Source of the DNA: DATLEX01 sp035525015
Lineage (GTDB): Bacteria > Acidobacteriota > Thermoanaerobaculia > Gp7-AA8
Assembly: GCA_035525015.1 (NCBI GenBank)
Contig: DATLFC010000061.1
Coordinates: 1-19,672 of the forward strand
Direction: 5' to 3'
DNA length: 19,672 bases
The notes below the pieces were generated by a model. It did not search any database. It saw only the letters and a list, made by a program, of their open reading frames with translations, and was not told the DNA's origin. Each line of letters starts with the position of its first letter. Positions within the stretch are counted from its first letter, which is position 1. This document shows positions 1 to 9,939 of this stretch, piece after piece. The translations under genes were made by a program, and so were the position numbers.

Positions 1-246
1 CGTGAGGATCCGGGCCCATTCGCGCCGTTTCTGCAGTCCCAGGCCGGCGATCAGGTTCGGCAGCGAGAGGACCGCGATGATCACGGCGATGATCGTTCCG
101 CAGGCGCCGCCGGCGATGGCGGCGTCCGGATCACCCGACAGAAGACCGGCGCCAGCACCCGCCACGAGCACCGCCAGCGCAGCGACGAGGCCAAGAATGC
201 CGAGCACGATGTAGAGGATGGCCACGATCCGGATGTGTTGTTCCAA
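1..246 (-). CDS. Small multi-pass membrane protein, partial (3' end outside window)
   Basis: Reading the minus strand from a TTG at 246-244 gives 82 uninterrupted codons running off the window edge. The start is chosen because a perfect AGGAGG (258-253) lies 6 bases upstream. The translation begins LEQHIRIVAILYIVLG and has two long hydrophobic stretches (about residues 8-35 and 47-68) followed by a basic turn, QKRREWARIL, so it is very likely an integral membrane protein with more segments beyond the edge. No catalytic motif is visible and I do not assign a function. It follows mtgA on the same strand by 49 bases, a gap almost filled by a 7-base repeat array, and may be read from the mtgA transcript. 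Confidence 0.75.
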   Translation of the reverse strand, partial: MEQHIRIVAILYIVLGILGLVAALAVLVAGAGAGLLSGDPDAAIAGGACGTIIAVIIAVLSLPNLIAGLGLQKRREWARILT

Positions 247-252
247 AGGATT

Positions 253-258
253 CCTCCT
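253..258 (-). promoter_or_regulatory. Ribosome binding site deciding a TTG start
   Basis: AGGAGG on the minus strand, 6 bases before the TTG at 246. It is the strongest Shine-Dalgarno sequence in the window and is what makes the non-ATG start credible. Confidence 0.75.
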
Positions 259-260
259 GT

Positions 261-302
261 TCGGGCCTCGGGCCTCGGGGCTCGGGGCTCGGGGCTCAGG
301 GC
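261..302. repeat. Heptamer tandem array, six units (TCGGGSC type)
   Basis: Six consecutive 7-base units: TCGGGCC twice, TCGGGGC three times, TCAGGGC once, then a decayed seventh unit to 309. The mtgA stop codon (298-296 on the minus strand) lies inside unit six. The array is the inverted partner of the array at 384-411, since the reverse complement of GAGGCCC is GGGCCTC. Confidence 0.85.
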
Positions 303-1147
303 TCAGGCACGGGCTGTGGGACTTCGGGTTCCGGGAGTGGGACTTCTTCTTCCTCTTCGGCTGCTTGTGCTGGCGCTTCTTCCGAGGCCTGAGGCCCGAG
401 GCCCGAGGCCTCCCGTTCTGATTCTGCCTCAGGTTTCGGCTGGGTGAGAACCTCATTCTCGGCGAGATGACCCCAGCGCCGCATTCTGGAGAGGATCATG
501 GTCTGCCGGGCGCGGAGACGCCGGTTCGGGTCGCCGGGGTTCATCACGCGAGGGTTTGGAAGAGACCCCGCGAGCAGGGCCGCCTGAGACGGCGACAGGG
601 CGGATGCCGGCACGTCGAAGTGGAAGCGGGATGCGGCCTCCGCGCCGTAGACGCGCTCACCGAACTCGACCACGTTGAGGTAGACCTCGAGGATGCGCTT
701 CTTGCTCAGGTGCCGCTCCAGCGACCGGGCGATGAAGTACTCCCGCAACTTCCGGATGGGATTGCGGGAAGGGGAGAGGTAGAGGTTCTTGGCGAGCTGT
801 TGCGTGATCGTGGAGCCGCCGTGCGTGAAGCGGCGCCGCTCCCAGTCGCGCTTCAGTGCCTCGCGCATCGCCTCGAGGTCGGCTCCCTCGTGCTCGTAGA
901 ACTGCGAGTCCTCGGCGACGAGCACCGCGCGGCGCAGATGAGGCGAGATCCTCTCGTAGCGGACCCAGTCGTAGCGAAGCTCGTCACTCTTCCCCTGACG
1001 GCGAAGCTGCGCTTTCCGCCGTTCCATGAACGCCGTCGTCTCCGGGGCTTCCGTTTTCAAGCGCTCGACGTCGGGAAATGTGATGACCTCCCAGGCAATC
1101 CATCCTCCGGCGAGAACGAGGACGGCGAGGAGGATGCGCTTGAACAT
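296..1147 (-). CDS. mtgA: Monofunctional biosynthetic peptidoglycan transglycosylase (GT51)
   Basis: 283 residues. It polymerises lipid II into glycan strands at the outer face of the inner membrane. Residues about 4-21 form an N-terminal membrane anchor (FKRILLAVLVLAGGWIAW). GT51 motifs follow: VAEDSQFYEHEG with the catalytic Glu, GGSTITQQLAKNLYL, RKLREYFIARSLE with the second conserved Glu, KKRILEVYLNVVEFG, and a final AALLAGSLPNP block. There is no transpeptidase domain, hence MtgA rather than a class A PBP. The ATG at 1147 is chosen because the anchor begins there; the frame stays open upstream only as a shadow of the divergent gene. No Shine-Dalgarno is visible. The last ~45 residues (Glu/Pro/Ala-rich, ending PQPVPEP) lie beyond the catalytic domain and are built partly from heptamer repeats. 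Confidence 0.93.
   Translation of the reverse strand: MFKRILLAVLVLAGGWIAWEVITFPDVERLKTEAPETTAFMERRKAQLRRQGKSDELRYDWVRYERISPHLRRAVLVAEDSQFYEHEGADLEAMREALKRDWERRRFTHGGSTITQQLAKNLYLSPSRNPIRKLREYFIARSLERHLSKKRILEVYLNVVEFGERVYGAEAASRFHFDVPASALSPSQAALLAGSLPNPRVMNPGDPNRRLRARQTMILSRMRRWGHLAENEVLTQPKPEAESEREASGLGPQASEEAPAQAAEEEEEVPLPEPEVPQPVPEP
384..411. repeat. Heptamer tandem array, four units (GAGGCCY), inverted partner of 261-302
   Basis: Units GAGGCCT, GAGGCCC, GAGGCCC, GAGGCCT in perfect 7-base phase. It lies within the last part of mtgA, where it encodes the low-complexity stretch ASGLGPQASE. Together with 261-302 it brackets about 80 bases that encode a Glu/Pro-rich tail. Confidence 0.85.
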
Positions 1148-1171
1148 GGGGGGAGATAGACTATCGCCACT
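1148..1171. promoter_or_regulatory. Divergent gap with palindromic -10-like box
   Basis: Only 24 bases separate the two divergent ATG codons. They contain the odd-length palindrome GATAGACTATC (1155-1165). Read on +, TAGACT (1157-1162) is 9 bases from the ATG at 1172. Read on -, TAGTCT (1163-1158) is 10 bases from the ATG at 1147. Neither side has room for a normal leader, so both transcripts would start at or very near the ATG. No convincing -35 is seen in either direction. Confidence 0.5.
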
Positions 1172-1771
1172 ATGAAACGCTTGGCGCTGTTTCTTCTCGT
1201 GGTGACGCACGCGGCGGCGGCAGTGGCGTTCAATCCGACTCCGGTTCCCGGCAACCGGATCGGCATCCTGAACACGGCGGTCGTGGAAGAAGACCTGGTG
1301 ACGCTGCGAGTCGCTTCGGCGATACGCGGTCATCTGGCGCGCGAGCTCGGCAAGGCTGGGTTCGAGGCGTTTGAGACTCGGGCCACGTTGGACGAGATCG
1401 CTGACGGCGACCGGATCGAGGCCGACTATTACGTCGAATTCGTGCGTGGCGACAGCGGGGAGTCGTACGGCGGCGGCATCGGCGTCGCCGGCCGCCGCGG
1501 CGGAGTCGACCTCGGCATCATTGGGTCGTACGTCTCGGCGCGGCTCCGTCTCTACGACGGCAGGACGCTGGAGCTGATCGACGAGCTGTATGCCGAGGCG
1601 AGCGATCGGGCGGTGGTTCCGACGTCGATCGGCATCGGTACCGGCCGGGGCGGGATCTGGATCGGGCTGCCGGTCCGGATGATGCGCAATCGCACCGTGG
1701 CCCGGCAGGCGGCGCGGGAGGCGGCGGAATCGATCGTATCCCTCCTCCGTGGTGAGGCAGAGCGGCATTGA
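1172..1771 (+). CDS. Secreted protein of unknown function
   Basis: 199 residues. Residues 1-19 form a signal peptide (MKR, hydrophobic core, AAAAVA before FNPTP), so the mature protein is exported to the periplasm or surface. It is rich in Gly (GGGIGVAGRRGGVDLG near residues 91-106) with alternating polar and apolar residues suggesting beta structure, e.g. ADYYVEFVRGD and VSARLRLYDGRTLELIDELYAEA. The segment after the signal (NRIGILNTAVVEEDLVT) weakly recalls proteins that assemble at the outer membrane, but I cannot assign a family. The start has no Shine-Dalgarno and would be leaderless from the divergent gap. Its TGA stop overlaps the TTG start of cutA (TTGA, 1768-1771), implying coupled translation. 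Confidence 0.8.
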   Translation: MKRLALFLLVVTHAAAAVAFNPTPVPGNRIGILNTAVVEEDLVTLRVASAIRGHLARELGKAGFEAFETRATLDEIADGDRIEADYYVEFVRGDSGESYGGGIGVAGRRGGVDLGIIGSYVSARLRLYDGRTLELIDELYAEASDRAVVPTSIGIGTGRGGIWIGLPVRMMRNRTVARQAAREAAESIVSLLRGEAERH

Positions 1772-2088
1772 AACCGGTTCTGGTCCTGACTACGGTCGAT
1801 GCGGCGTTCGACGCCGGGTCGCTCGCGCGGGAACTGGTCGACTTCCGCCTGGCCGCGTGCGTGAACATCGTCGACGGGCTCCGCTCGATCTACAGGTGGC
1901 AGGGAAAGATCGACGACGAGAGCGAGAAACTGCTGATCATCAAGACCGTAGACGAGCACATCGGCGCGCTCAAGGAGATTCTTTTCTCCCGCCATCCTTA
2001 TGAGGTGCCGGAGTTTGTGATTCTGCCGATCGAGCGGATCGAAGGGCCTTACCGCGACTGGTTGATCGCCTCGGTCTCCCCCTCGTAG
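1768..2088 (+). CDS. cutA: Divalent-cation tolerance protein CutA
   Basis: 106 residues, the normal length for this small ferredoxin-like-fold trimeric family linked to copper and other divalent-cation tolerance. Family signatures are all present: VLVLTTVD at the N-terminus, SLARELVDFRLAACVNIVDGLRSIYRWQGKI, ESEKLLIIKTVDEHI, and HPYEVPEFVILPIE followed by YRDWL. The start is a TTG at 1768 because the conserved first strand (KPVLVLTT) begins immediately after it and no ATG or GTG fits. The TTG overlaps the upstream stop by 4 bases, so translation probably depends on re-initiation after the secreted protein. uvrA begins 42 bases downstream but seems to have its own promoter. Confidence 0.93.
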   Translation: MKPVLVLTTVDAAFDAGSLARELVDFRLAACVNIVDGLRSIYRWQGKIDDESEKLLIIKTVDEHIGALKEILFSRHPYEVPEFVILPIERIEGPYRDWLIASVSPS

Positions 2089-2117
2089 AGAGGGAAGAGC
2101 ACTCGACGCCGCGTCGT

Positions 2118-2123
2118 TACCAT
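2118..2123 (+). promoter_or_regulatory. Putative -10 box (TACCAT) for leaderless uvrA
   Basis: TACCAT ends 7 bases before the uvrA ATG at 2131, the spacing expected if transcription starts at the A of the ATG. No Shine-Dalgarno occurs in between (TCCGTCC) and no clear -35 is seen about 17 bases upstream. I see no LexA-type operator. Confidence 0.45.
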
Positions 2124-2130
2124 TCCGTCC

Positions 2131-4994
<2,864 letters not shown>

Positions 4995-4998
<4 letters not shown>

Positions 4999-5846
4999 AG
5001 CGAGCTCTTGCGGTCTTGCTGTTCCTGGCCACTCCCGCGTCCGCGTTCCAGGAGGATTGTTCCTCGACGCTCACGCAGCTCGGTACTCTCTACGAGCTTC
5101 GGACGCTGATGTCGAAGAGCTACGCCAGCTCGTACGACGTGCAGCGCTTCGCCGATCGCCGGATCGACGAGTTGCGGGAGCCGTTGCCCGAGGGAGGACA
5201 TCGCTGGATCCGGTGGGTCCGCCCCTACGGAACCGGGCCGACGATCAAGCGCGAGCACAGCGTCGTGGCCGTGCAGAGCGGCCGCGATCGAGATCGCGTG
5301 GAAGCGGCGGGGGCGCGCGTCTACGAAGCGAGCGTCGTGGTGCCGCGAAAGCGATCGCTCCTGCGGGAGAACAACCCCGTCTGGGTCGGGACCGCAGAGG
5401 TGACCTATGAGATCGATGGCCGGAGGACGACGAAGCAGGAGGTCATCGATCAGTGGATGAACCCCGGCACGTCGCGCACGATCGACCTCGGCGGCATCGC
5501 CGATCGGGCCACGGCCGTCGTCGACTCGGCGACGCAGCAGAGGCATGTCAAACAGGCCCTGGTCGAGATCCATCTGCGGCAGGCCGTGGCCGAGGATGAT
5601 CCCGCGAATCCGGCCTTGCCGGCGATCCAGATGCTGCAGCGGGTGCGGGAATCGCCTGATGCGGTCACCGTCGACGCCGAGATCGCCGCGGCCGAAGCAT
5701 CGGTCTTTCCCGGCGCCGGCTCCCTGCCGTTCCTGACGATCCTCCAGGACCTCCGCCAGGCCGACGAGTTGATGCGGAGCTCCAAGCCGGAAGATCAGGA
5801 GGCGGGGAACGAACTGCTGAAAGAGACTCTGCGCAGGCTGCGTTAA
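4995..5846 (+). CDS. Secreted protein of unknown function
   Basis: 283 residues with a clear signal peptide (MKRALAVLLFLATPASA, cleavage likely after ASA at residue 17). The mature part is mostly soluble and charged. It starts with a Cys-containing helix-like stretch (FQEDCSSTLTQLGTLYELRTL) and has a central region with several Tyr/Trp/Arg residues (GHRWIRWVRPYG). The C-terminal third is alpha-helical and acidic to basic (ATQQRHVKQALVEIHLRQAV ... LLKETLRRLR). No enzyme motif is visible and I do not recognise the family. The start overlaps the uvrA stop by 4 bases; given the secreted nature of the product, a functional link to repair is unlikely. The TAA stop is followed 8 bases later by the inverted repeat pair at 5855-5946. 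Confidence 0.8.
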
Positions 5847-5854
5847 GGGGAACT

Positions 5855-5946
5855 GTCATTCCGAGCGTAGCGAGGAATCCGGGGGCGAGGGGGCGCGATT
5901 GTCGTGCCTCCGCCCGCCCTGATTCCTCGCTGACGCTCGGAATGAC
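5855..5946. repeat. Dispersed repeat copies B and C as an inverted pair (long hairpin)
   Basis: Copy B (5855-5880) reads GTCATTCCGAGCG-T-AGCGAGGAATCC forward. Copy C (5905-5946) is the reverse complement of the same element, including the GGGCGGGCGG extension. The two arms can pair over about 25 bases with one bulge around a loop of about 40 bases (5881-5920). The element fills almost the whole gap between two + genes. The ATG of the downstream gene (5942-5944) lies inside arm C and would pair with CAT in arm B. Confidence 0.85.
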
Positions 5947-6583
5947 AACGAGGCTCTTCCTCCTCTCGCCCGCGAATCTGACCGGGCTTCGGGCGCGCCA
6001 GCTCACTTCGCCACGTGCGACGTTCGAGGCGGCGCAGCTCTATCGTTCGCCGGAGGGCGTTCCGATCGCGACGGCATTCGCGTTCATGAGCGCGCTCTAT
6101 TTCCGCGGCAAGATCGCCTACGCGCTGCAGTTCGCGGAACAGGAGAACGTGTTCGTGATCGTGCCGGGGTTCGGGCTCGTGGCGCCCGACTGGCGGATCA
6201 CCGAGGAGCGGATGAAGGTCATGCGCCGCACGCCGGTCGACGTCACGGACAAGAGGTACGTGAAGCCGTTGATGCGCGACGCGCTGGCACTGGCGGAGAA
6301 GCACTCTGACGCCGAGGTCGTCCTGCTCGGCAGCGTGGCCACGGGGAAGTACGTCGACATTCTTCTGCCGATCTTCGGCGATCGTCTTCGCTTTCCGGCC
6401 ATGTTCGCAGGCCTCGGAGACATGAGCAGGGGAGGGCTGATGCTCCGCGCCGCGCGGGCGAACCGGGAGCTCGAATACACGATGCTCAGCTCGCCGCGGC
6501 ACAAGTTGAGCAACAATCCGGTCGAGCTGGCACGCGAATGGGCGCGAAACGTGTTGTCATCCCCGATGGGCCCGAAGAAGTAA
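5942..6583 (+). CDS. Conserved-looking cytoplasmic protein upstream of a primase-polymerase
   Basis: 213 residues, no signal peptide or membrane segment. I do not recognise a named family. It has compact blocks that look conserved: RLFLLSPANLTGLRARQL at the start, FAFMSALYFRGKIAYALQFA, VFVIVPGFGLVAPD, VVLLGSVATGKYVDILLPIFGDRLRFP and GLGDMSRGGLMLRAARANRELEY. Alternating hydrophobic strands followed by Gly-rich turns (VIVPGFG, VLLGSVATGKY) suggest an alpha/beta fold. The only in-frame start is the ATG at 5942, which lies inside a repeat arm and lacks a Shine-Dalgarno sequence. Its 3' end overlaps the primase-polymerase gene by 46 bases, a strong sign that the two are made together. A role beside the polymerase/ligase pair is inference from this overlap only. 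Confidence 0.75.
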   Translation: MTTRLFLLSPANLTGLRARQLTSPRATFEAAQLYRSPEGVPIATAFAFMSALYFRGKIAYALQFAEQENVFVIVPGFGLVAPDWRITEERMKVMRRTPVDVTDKRYVKPLMRDALALAEKHSDAEVVLLGSVATGKYVDILLPIFGDRLRFPAMFAGLGDMSRGGLMLRAARANRELEYTMLSSPRHKLSNNPVELAREWARNVLSSPMGPKK

Positions 6584-7497
6584 TTCTCAAATTCGGTCCC
6601 CGCGAGGTTCGTCTCACGAACCTGAAGAAGCTTTTCTGGCAGAAGCTGAAGCTGACCAAGCGCGATCTTCTCCAGTACTACGCCGACGTGTCTCCGTGGC
6701 TCCTTCCGCACGTGCACGACCGGGCCATGGTGATGAAGCGCTATCCGAACGGGGCCGAAGGGGACTTCTTCTACATGAAGCGCGCGCCGTCGCCGCGCCC
6801 CGACTGGATCGAGATCTGCGAGATTCCGCACAACGAAGGCATCGTCAACTTTCCGATCGTCCAGGACCTGCCGTCGCTCCTCTGGCTGATCAATCTCGGC
6901 TGCATCGATCTGAATCCGTGGTACGCGCGGTGCGACGACACCGACCGCCCCGACTTTCTCCACTTCGATCTCGATCCCGGACCTGGCGCCGGCTTCGCGA
7001 AGATCCGCGAGGTGGCGCTGCGCGTCCGCGACGTGCTCCACAGCCTCGGCATTCCGACCTGGGCCAAGACCACCGGCTCGAAAGGGATCCACGTCTACGT
7101 GCCGATCCGGCGCGGCCCGACCCAGAAGGAAGTGTGGACGTTCGCGAAAGCGATCGCCATCGAGCTCGAGGCGCGGCATCCCGAGAGCATCACGGCCGAA
7201 TACAGGAGGGTGAAGCGCCCGCACGGACGCGTGCTCGTCGACTACAACCAGAACGCCTGGGGACGGACGCTGGCCTCGATCTACTCGGTCAGGCCGACGC
7301 CGGCGGCCTCCGTCTCCGCCCCCGTGACCTGGAAGGAGGTGGAGGAAGGCATCCGGATCGAGGACTTTCGCGTCGACAACATCCGGCAGCGCCTCGCCGA
7401 GATTGGCGATCTCTGGAAGCCGGTTCTGGCGAAGAAGCGTTTCGATCTGTTCAGCGTTCTCGAGGCAACGCCGAAGAAGGCGAAGAAGAACCGATGA
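6538..7497 (+). CDS. ligD: LigD-type primase-polymerase (Prim-Pol) domain protein
   Basis: 319 residues. It matches the polymerase domain of bacterial LigD, an archaeo-eukaryotic primase superfamily enzyme that fills gaps with NTPs or dNTPs. Visible signatures: REVRLTNLKKLF near the start, LTKRDLLQYYADVSPWLLPHVHDRAM, HFDLDPGPG with metal ligands D144 and D146, KTTGSKGIHVYVPI with H185, and VLVDYNQN with D235, presumed the third metal ligand. It stands alone: the phosphoesterase and ligase domains of mycobacterial LigD are absent and the ligase is a separate downstream gene. The ATG at 6538 overlaps the upstream gene by 46 bases; there is no later start before the conserved N-terminus. The stop overlaps the ligase start (ATGA). 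The Lys-rich C-terminus (TPKKAKKNR) may touch DNA. Confidence 0.92.
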   Translation: MGAKRVVIPDGPEEVILKFGPREVRLTNLKKLFWQKLKLTKRDLLQYYADVSPWLLPHVHDRAMVMKRYPNGAEGDFFYMKRAPSPRPDWIEICEIPHNEGIVNFPIVQDLPSLLWLINLGCIDLNPWYARCDDTDRPDFLHFDLDPGPGAGFAKIREVALRVRDVLHSLGIPTWAKTTGSKGIHVYVPIRRGPTQKEVWTFAKAIAIELEARHPESITAEYRRVKRPHGRVLVDYNQNAWGRTLASIYSVRPTPAASVSAPVTWKEVEEGIRIEDFRVDNIRQRLAEIGDLWKPVLAKKRFDLFSVLEATPKKAKKNR

Positions 7498-8555
7498 GCG
7501 GCAGCTTCCCGAAGCTCGGCCTGGCGATCCAGCCGCCGTTTCCGCCGATGGAGGCGAAGCGGGCCGGCCGGATTCCGGCCGGCGACCACTGGCTGTTCGA
7601 GCCGAAGTGGGACGGCTTCCGCGCCATCATCTTTCGCAGCGGCGACCAGGTGGCGATCCAGTCGAAGGCGGGGCAGCCGCTGACGCGCTACTTTCCCGAG
7701 ATCGTCGAGGCGATCCGCGCGCTGAAACCGAAGGAGTTCGTGCTCGACGGCGAGATCGTCGTGCCGGTGGAGGGGCGGCTGTCGTTCGACGACCTCCTCC
7801 TTCGCATTCATCCCGCGGAGTCGCGCGTTCGGAAGCTCGCCGAGTCCTCGCCGGCGAGCTACTACGTGTTCGACCTGCTCCTCGCGCGCGGCAAGCCTCT
7901 CATGGAGCTTCCGATCGAGCGCCGGCGCGAGCGGCTCGAGAAGTTCTTCGACACGGCGGGGAAGCATCCGCTGCTCCACCTCTCCCCGGCCACGACCGAT
8001 CGCCGTGTCGCGGTCGACTGGTTCGGCAACTTCGGCTCCCACGGGCTGGACGGCATCATGGCCAAGCGGCTCGGTGAGCACTACCACTCCGGCGACCGCG
8101 AAGGGATGATCAAGGTCAAGCACCTCAGGACCGCCGACTGCGTGGTGGGCGGCTTCCGCTACGGCGAGGGCACAAAGGTGGTCGGTTCCCTCCTGCTCGG
8201 GCTCTACGACGACGAGGAGCGCCTGGTATTCATCGGCCACACCTCGTCGATCCGGAAGGCGGATCGCTCGAAGCTGACGAGGGAGCTGGAAGCGCTCGCC
8301 GGAAAGAACCCGTTTGAAGTGCGCGTGCCGGGTGGGCCCAGCCGCTGGGCGAGCGGCAGGAGCGGCGACTGGGAGCCGGTGAAGCCGAAGCTCGTCTGCG
8401 AGGTGGAGTACGACTACTTCTCGCAGGGGCGCTTCCGGCACGGGTCGAAGTTTCTCCGCTGGCGCCCCGACAAGGATCCGCGGCAGTGCACGATGGATCA
8501 GGTGTTGCCGAAGCGTGCCGGGCGGCGGAAAGGTCTCATGCCGGCGATGCGTTAA
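7494..8555 (+). CDS. ATP-dependent DNA ligase, small LigC/LigD type
   Basis: 353 residues, close to the length of stand-alone bacterial LigC and shorter than full LigD. It seals nicks using ATP. Nucleotidyltransferase motifs appear in order: I, EPKWDGFRAI with adenylated K38; III, VLDGEIV and later YYVFDLLL; IV, LDGIMAKR; V, MIKVKH. They are followed by an OB-fold region with VVGGFRYGEG, GSLLLGLYDDE and the terminal basic segment HGSKFLRWRPDKDP. The ATG at 7494 overlaps the polymerase stop (ATGA), so the pair is translationally coupled. Pairing of a separate Prim-Pol and small ligase resembles mycobacterial Prim-PolC/LigC, implicated in excision-repair gap filling, as much as Ku-LigD end joining; no Ku gene is present here to decide. 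Confidence 0.92.
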   Translation: MSGSFPKLGLAIQPPFPPMEAKRAGRIPAGDHWLFEPKWDGFRAIIFRSGDQVAIQSKAGQPLTRYFPEIVEAIRALKPKEFVLDGEIVVPVEGRLSFDDLLLRIHPAESRVRKLAESSPASYYVFDLLLARGKPLMELPIERRRERLEKFFDTAGKHPLLHLSPATTDRRVAVDWFGNFGSHGLDGIMAKRLGEHYHSGDREGMIKVKHLRTADCVVGGFRYGEGTKVVGSLLLGLYDDEERLVFIGHTSSIRKADRSKLTRELEALAGKNPFEVRVPGGPSRWASGRSGDWEPVKPKLVCEVEYDYFSQGRFRHGSKFLRWRPDKDPRQCTMDQVLPKRAGRRKGLMPAMR

Positions 8556-8562
8556 CGCCGCC

Positions 8563-9939
8563 GTGACCCGGTTCCTCCTCGTTCTCCTCTTCCTCGCGCT
8601 CCCCGCGTCGGCGCAGACCGTCCGGATCATGGAAAAGCCTGCCGGGCTGGTCGACGGGATCCTCTACGTTCCGATCGAGGCCGAGCCGCGCGTGGAGCGG
8701 CTGGCGCTCTTCATCAACAACGTGAAGTACAGCGAGGCCGCCGGGAATCGCGCCACGATCCAGGTCAAGGTCGGACAGTACATCCGGCGGCTGCGCATGC
8801 GCGCCGTCGGCTACGACGGCGACGGGAACGTCCTGGGCGAGGACGAGATGGTCGTCAACGATCCCCGTCCACCCTTCCGCATCCGCCTCCAGGTTCCGCC
8901 CGAGCTTCCGGAGTCGGGAGAGGCGACGCTGGAGGCGACGGTGATCACGCCGCCGGAGCTGCGGGTCGAGAGGGTCGATTTCTATGTCGGCGAGGAGAAG
9001 GTCGACACCGTGAAGTCGCCGCCGTATCGGGTGACGGTCGACAGCGCCGCACTTGCCGAGAGCGCATACGCCCGGGTGGTGGCGCGGGCCAGCGACGGGA
9101 GCGAGGCCAACGACGTCGCCTTCTTCGGCGAGCGGATCGGCGAGCAGATCGACGTGACGATGCAGCAGGTTCCGTTGTCGATCGCCACGGGACCCGCCGA
9201 GCTTCGCGCCGAAGACCTCACCCTCATCGACAACGGGACACCGCGAGAGATCGAAGCGCTCGTGCCGGCATCCGATCAGCCGCTCCACGTCATCCTGCTC
9301 ATCGACTACTCCGAGAGCATGCTCGAGGAGCTTCCGGTCGTGAAAGCGGCGGCGAAGCAATTCGCACAGCGGCTGCTCCGCCCTCAGGACCGCATCGCCG
9401 TCGTGGGATTTCACCAGCGGACGTTCTGGCTCACCGGATTCACGAACGATTACGAAGCTGCCGCGGAAGCGGTCGACAGCGTGAAGCCGATCGGCCAGAC
9501 GCACCTCTACGACAGCGTGATCGAGATGCTGTTCGAGCTGCAGAAGGCTCGCGGCCGCCGCGCCCTGGTCGTCCTGTCCGACGGCGTCGATCAGGGCAGC
9601 CGTTTCAACCTCGATCACCTGATGCACTACGCGCGCTACGCCGGCGTCCCCATCTATCCGGTGGTGAAGAACCGGATGCTGACGCGGCTGATGCGTTTCG
9701 GGATCGGCCAGCTGCAGGCCCGCCGCCTGACGCGGCTGGCCCGTGAGACGGGAGCCACCTACTTCATCATCCGGAGCGAGGGCGAGCTGCCGGAGGTCTA
9801 CGGGCGGATCGCCGCCGAGCTTCGGCAGCAGTACCAGCTGGTCTTCCACTCCGAGGGAGTGGCGGATCAATGGCACTCGATCGCGGTGGAGTCGCGGCGC
9901 GGGCACGTGCTGCGGGTGCCGAGAGGGTATTTTCCGTAG
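8563..9939 (+). CDS. Secreted VWA-domain protein, VWFA-related Acidobacterial type
   Basis: 458 residues from the GTG at 8563, chosen because it begins a clean signal peptide (VTRFLLVLLFLALPASA, cut before QTVRI); the frame is open to an ATG at 8515 but that would bury the signal. An N-terminal half with beta-rich repeats (about residues 20-225; VERLALFINNVKYSE, VERVDFYVGEEKVDTVKSPPYRV) is followed by a von Willebrand A domain. The MIDAS motif is complete: D248-Y-S250-E-S252, T313 in GQTHLYDS, D340 in VLSDGVDQGS. The sequence LTLIDNGTPREIEAL before the VWA domain is typical of the Acidobacterial VWFA-related family. Substrates are unknown; adhesion or matrix binding is inferred. It starts 7 bases after the ligase stop. 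Its TAG stop abuts a perfect 21-bp hairpin. Confidence 0.88.
   Translation: MTRFLLVLLFLALPASAQTVRIMEKPAGLVDGILYVPIEAEPRVERLALFINNVKYSEAAGNRATIQVKVGQYIRRLRMRAVGYDGDGNVLGEDEMVVNDPRPPFRIRLQVPPELPESGEATLEATVITPPELRVERVDFYVGEEKVDTVKSPPYRVTVDSAALAESAYARVVARASDGSEANDVAFFGERIGEQIDVTMQQVPLSIATGPAELRAEDLTLIDNGTPREIEALVPASDQPLHVILLIDYSESMLEELPVVKAAAKQFAQRLLRPQDRIAVVGFHQRTFWLTGFTNDYEAAAEAVDSVKPIGQTHLYDSVIEMLFELQKARGRRALVVLSDGVDQGSRFNLDHLMHYARYAGVPIYPVVKNRMLTRLMRFGIGQLQARRLTRLARETGATYFIIRSEGELPEVYGRIAAELRQQYQLVFHSEGVADQWHSIAVESRRGHVLRVPRGYFP

Noticed and set aside
296..1768. A 490-codon version of mtgA starting at 1768
   Set aside because: The extra N-terminal part is antisense to the secreted protein gene, and the MtgA membrane anchor starts at the ATG at 1147.
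8515..8562. Earlier ATG start for the VWA gene
   Set aside because: It would overlap the ligase and place 16 Cys/Arg-containing residues before an otherwise ideal signal peptide; the GTG at 8563 fits export.
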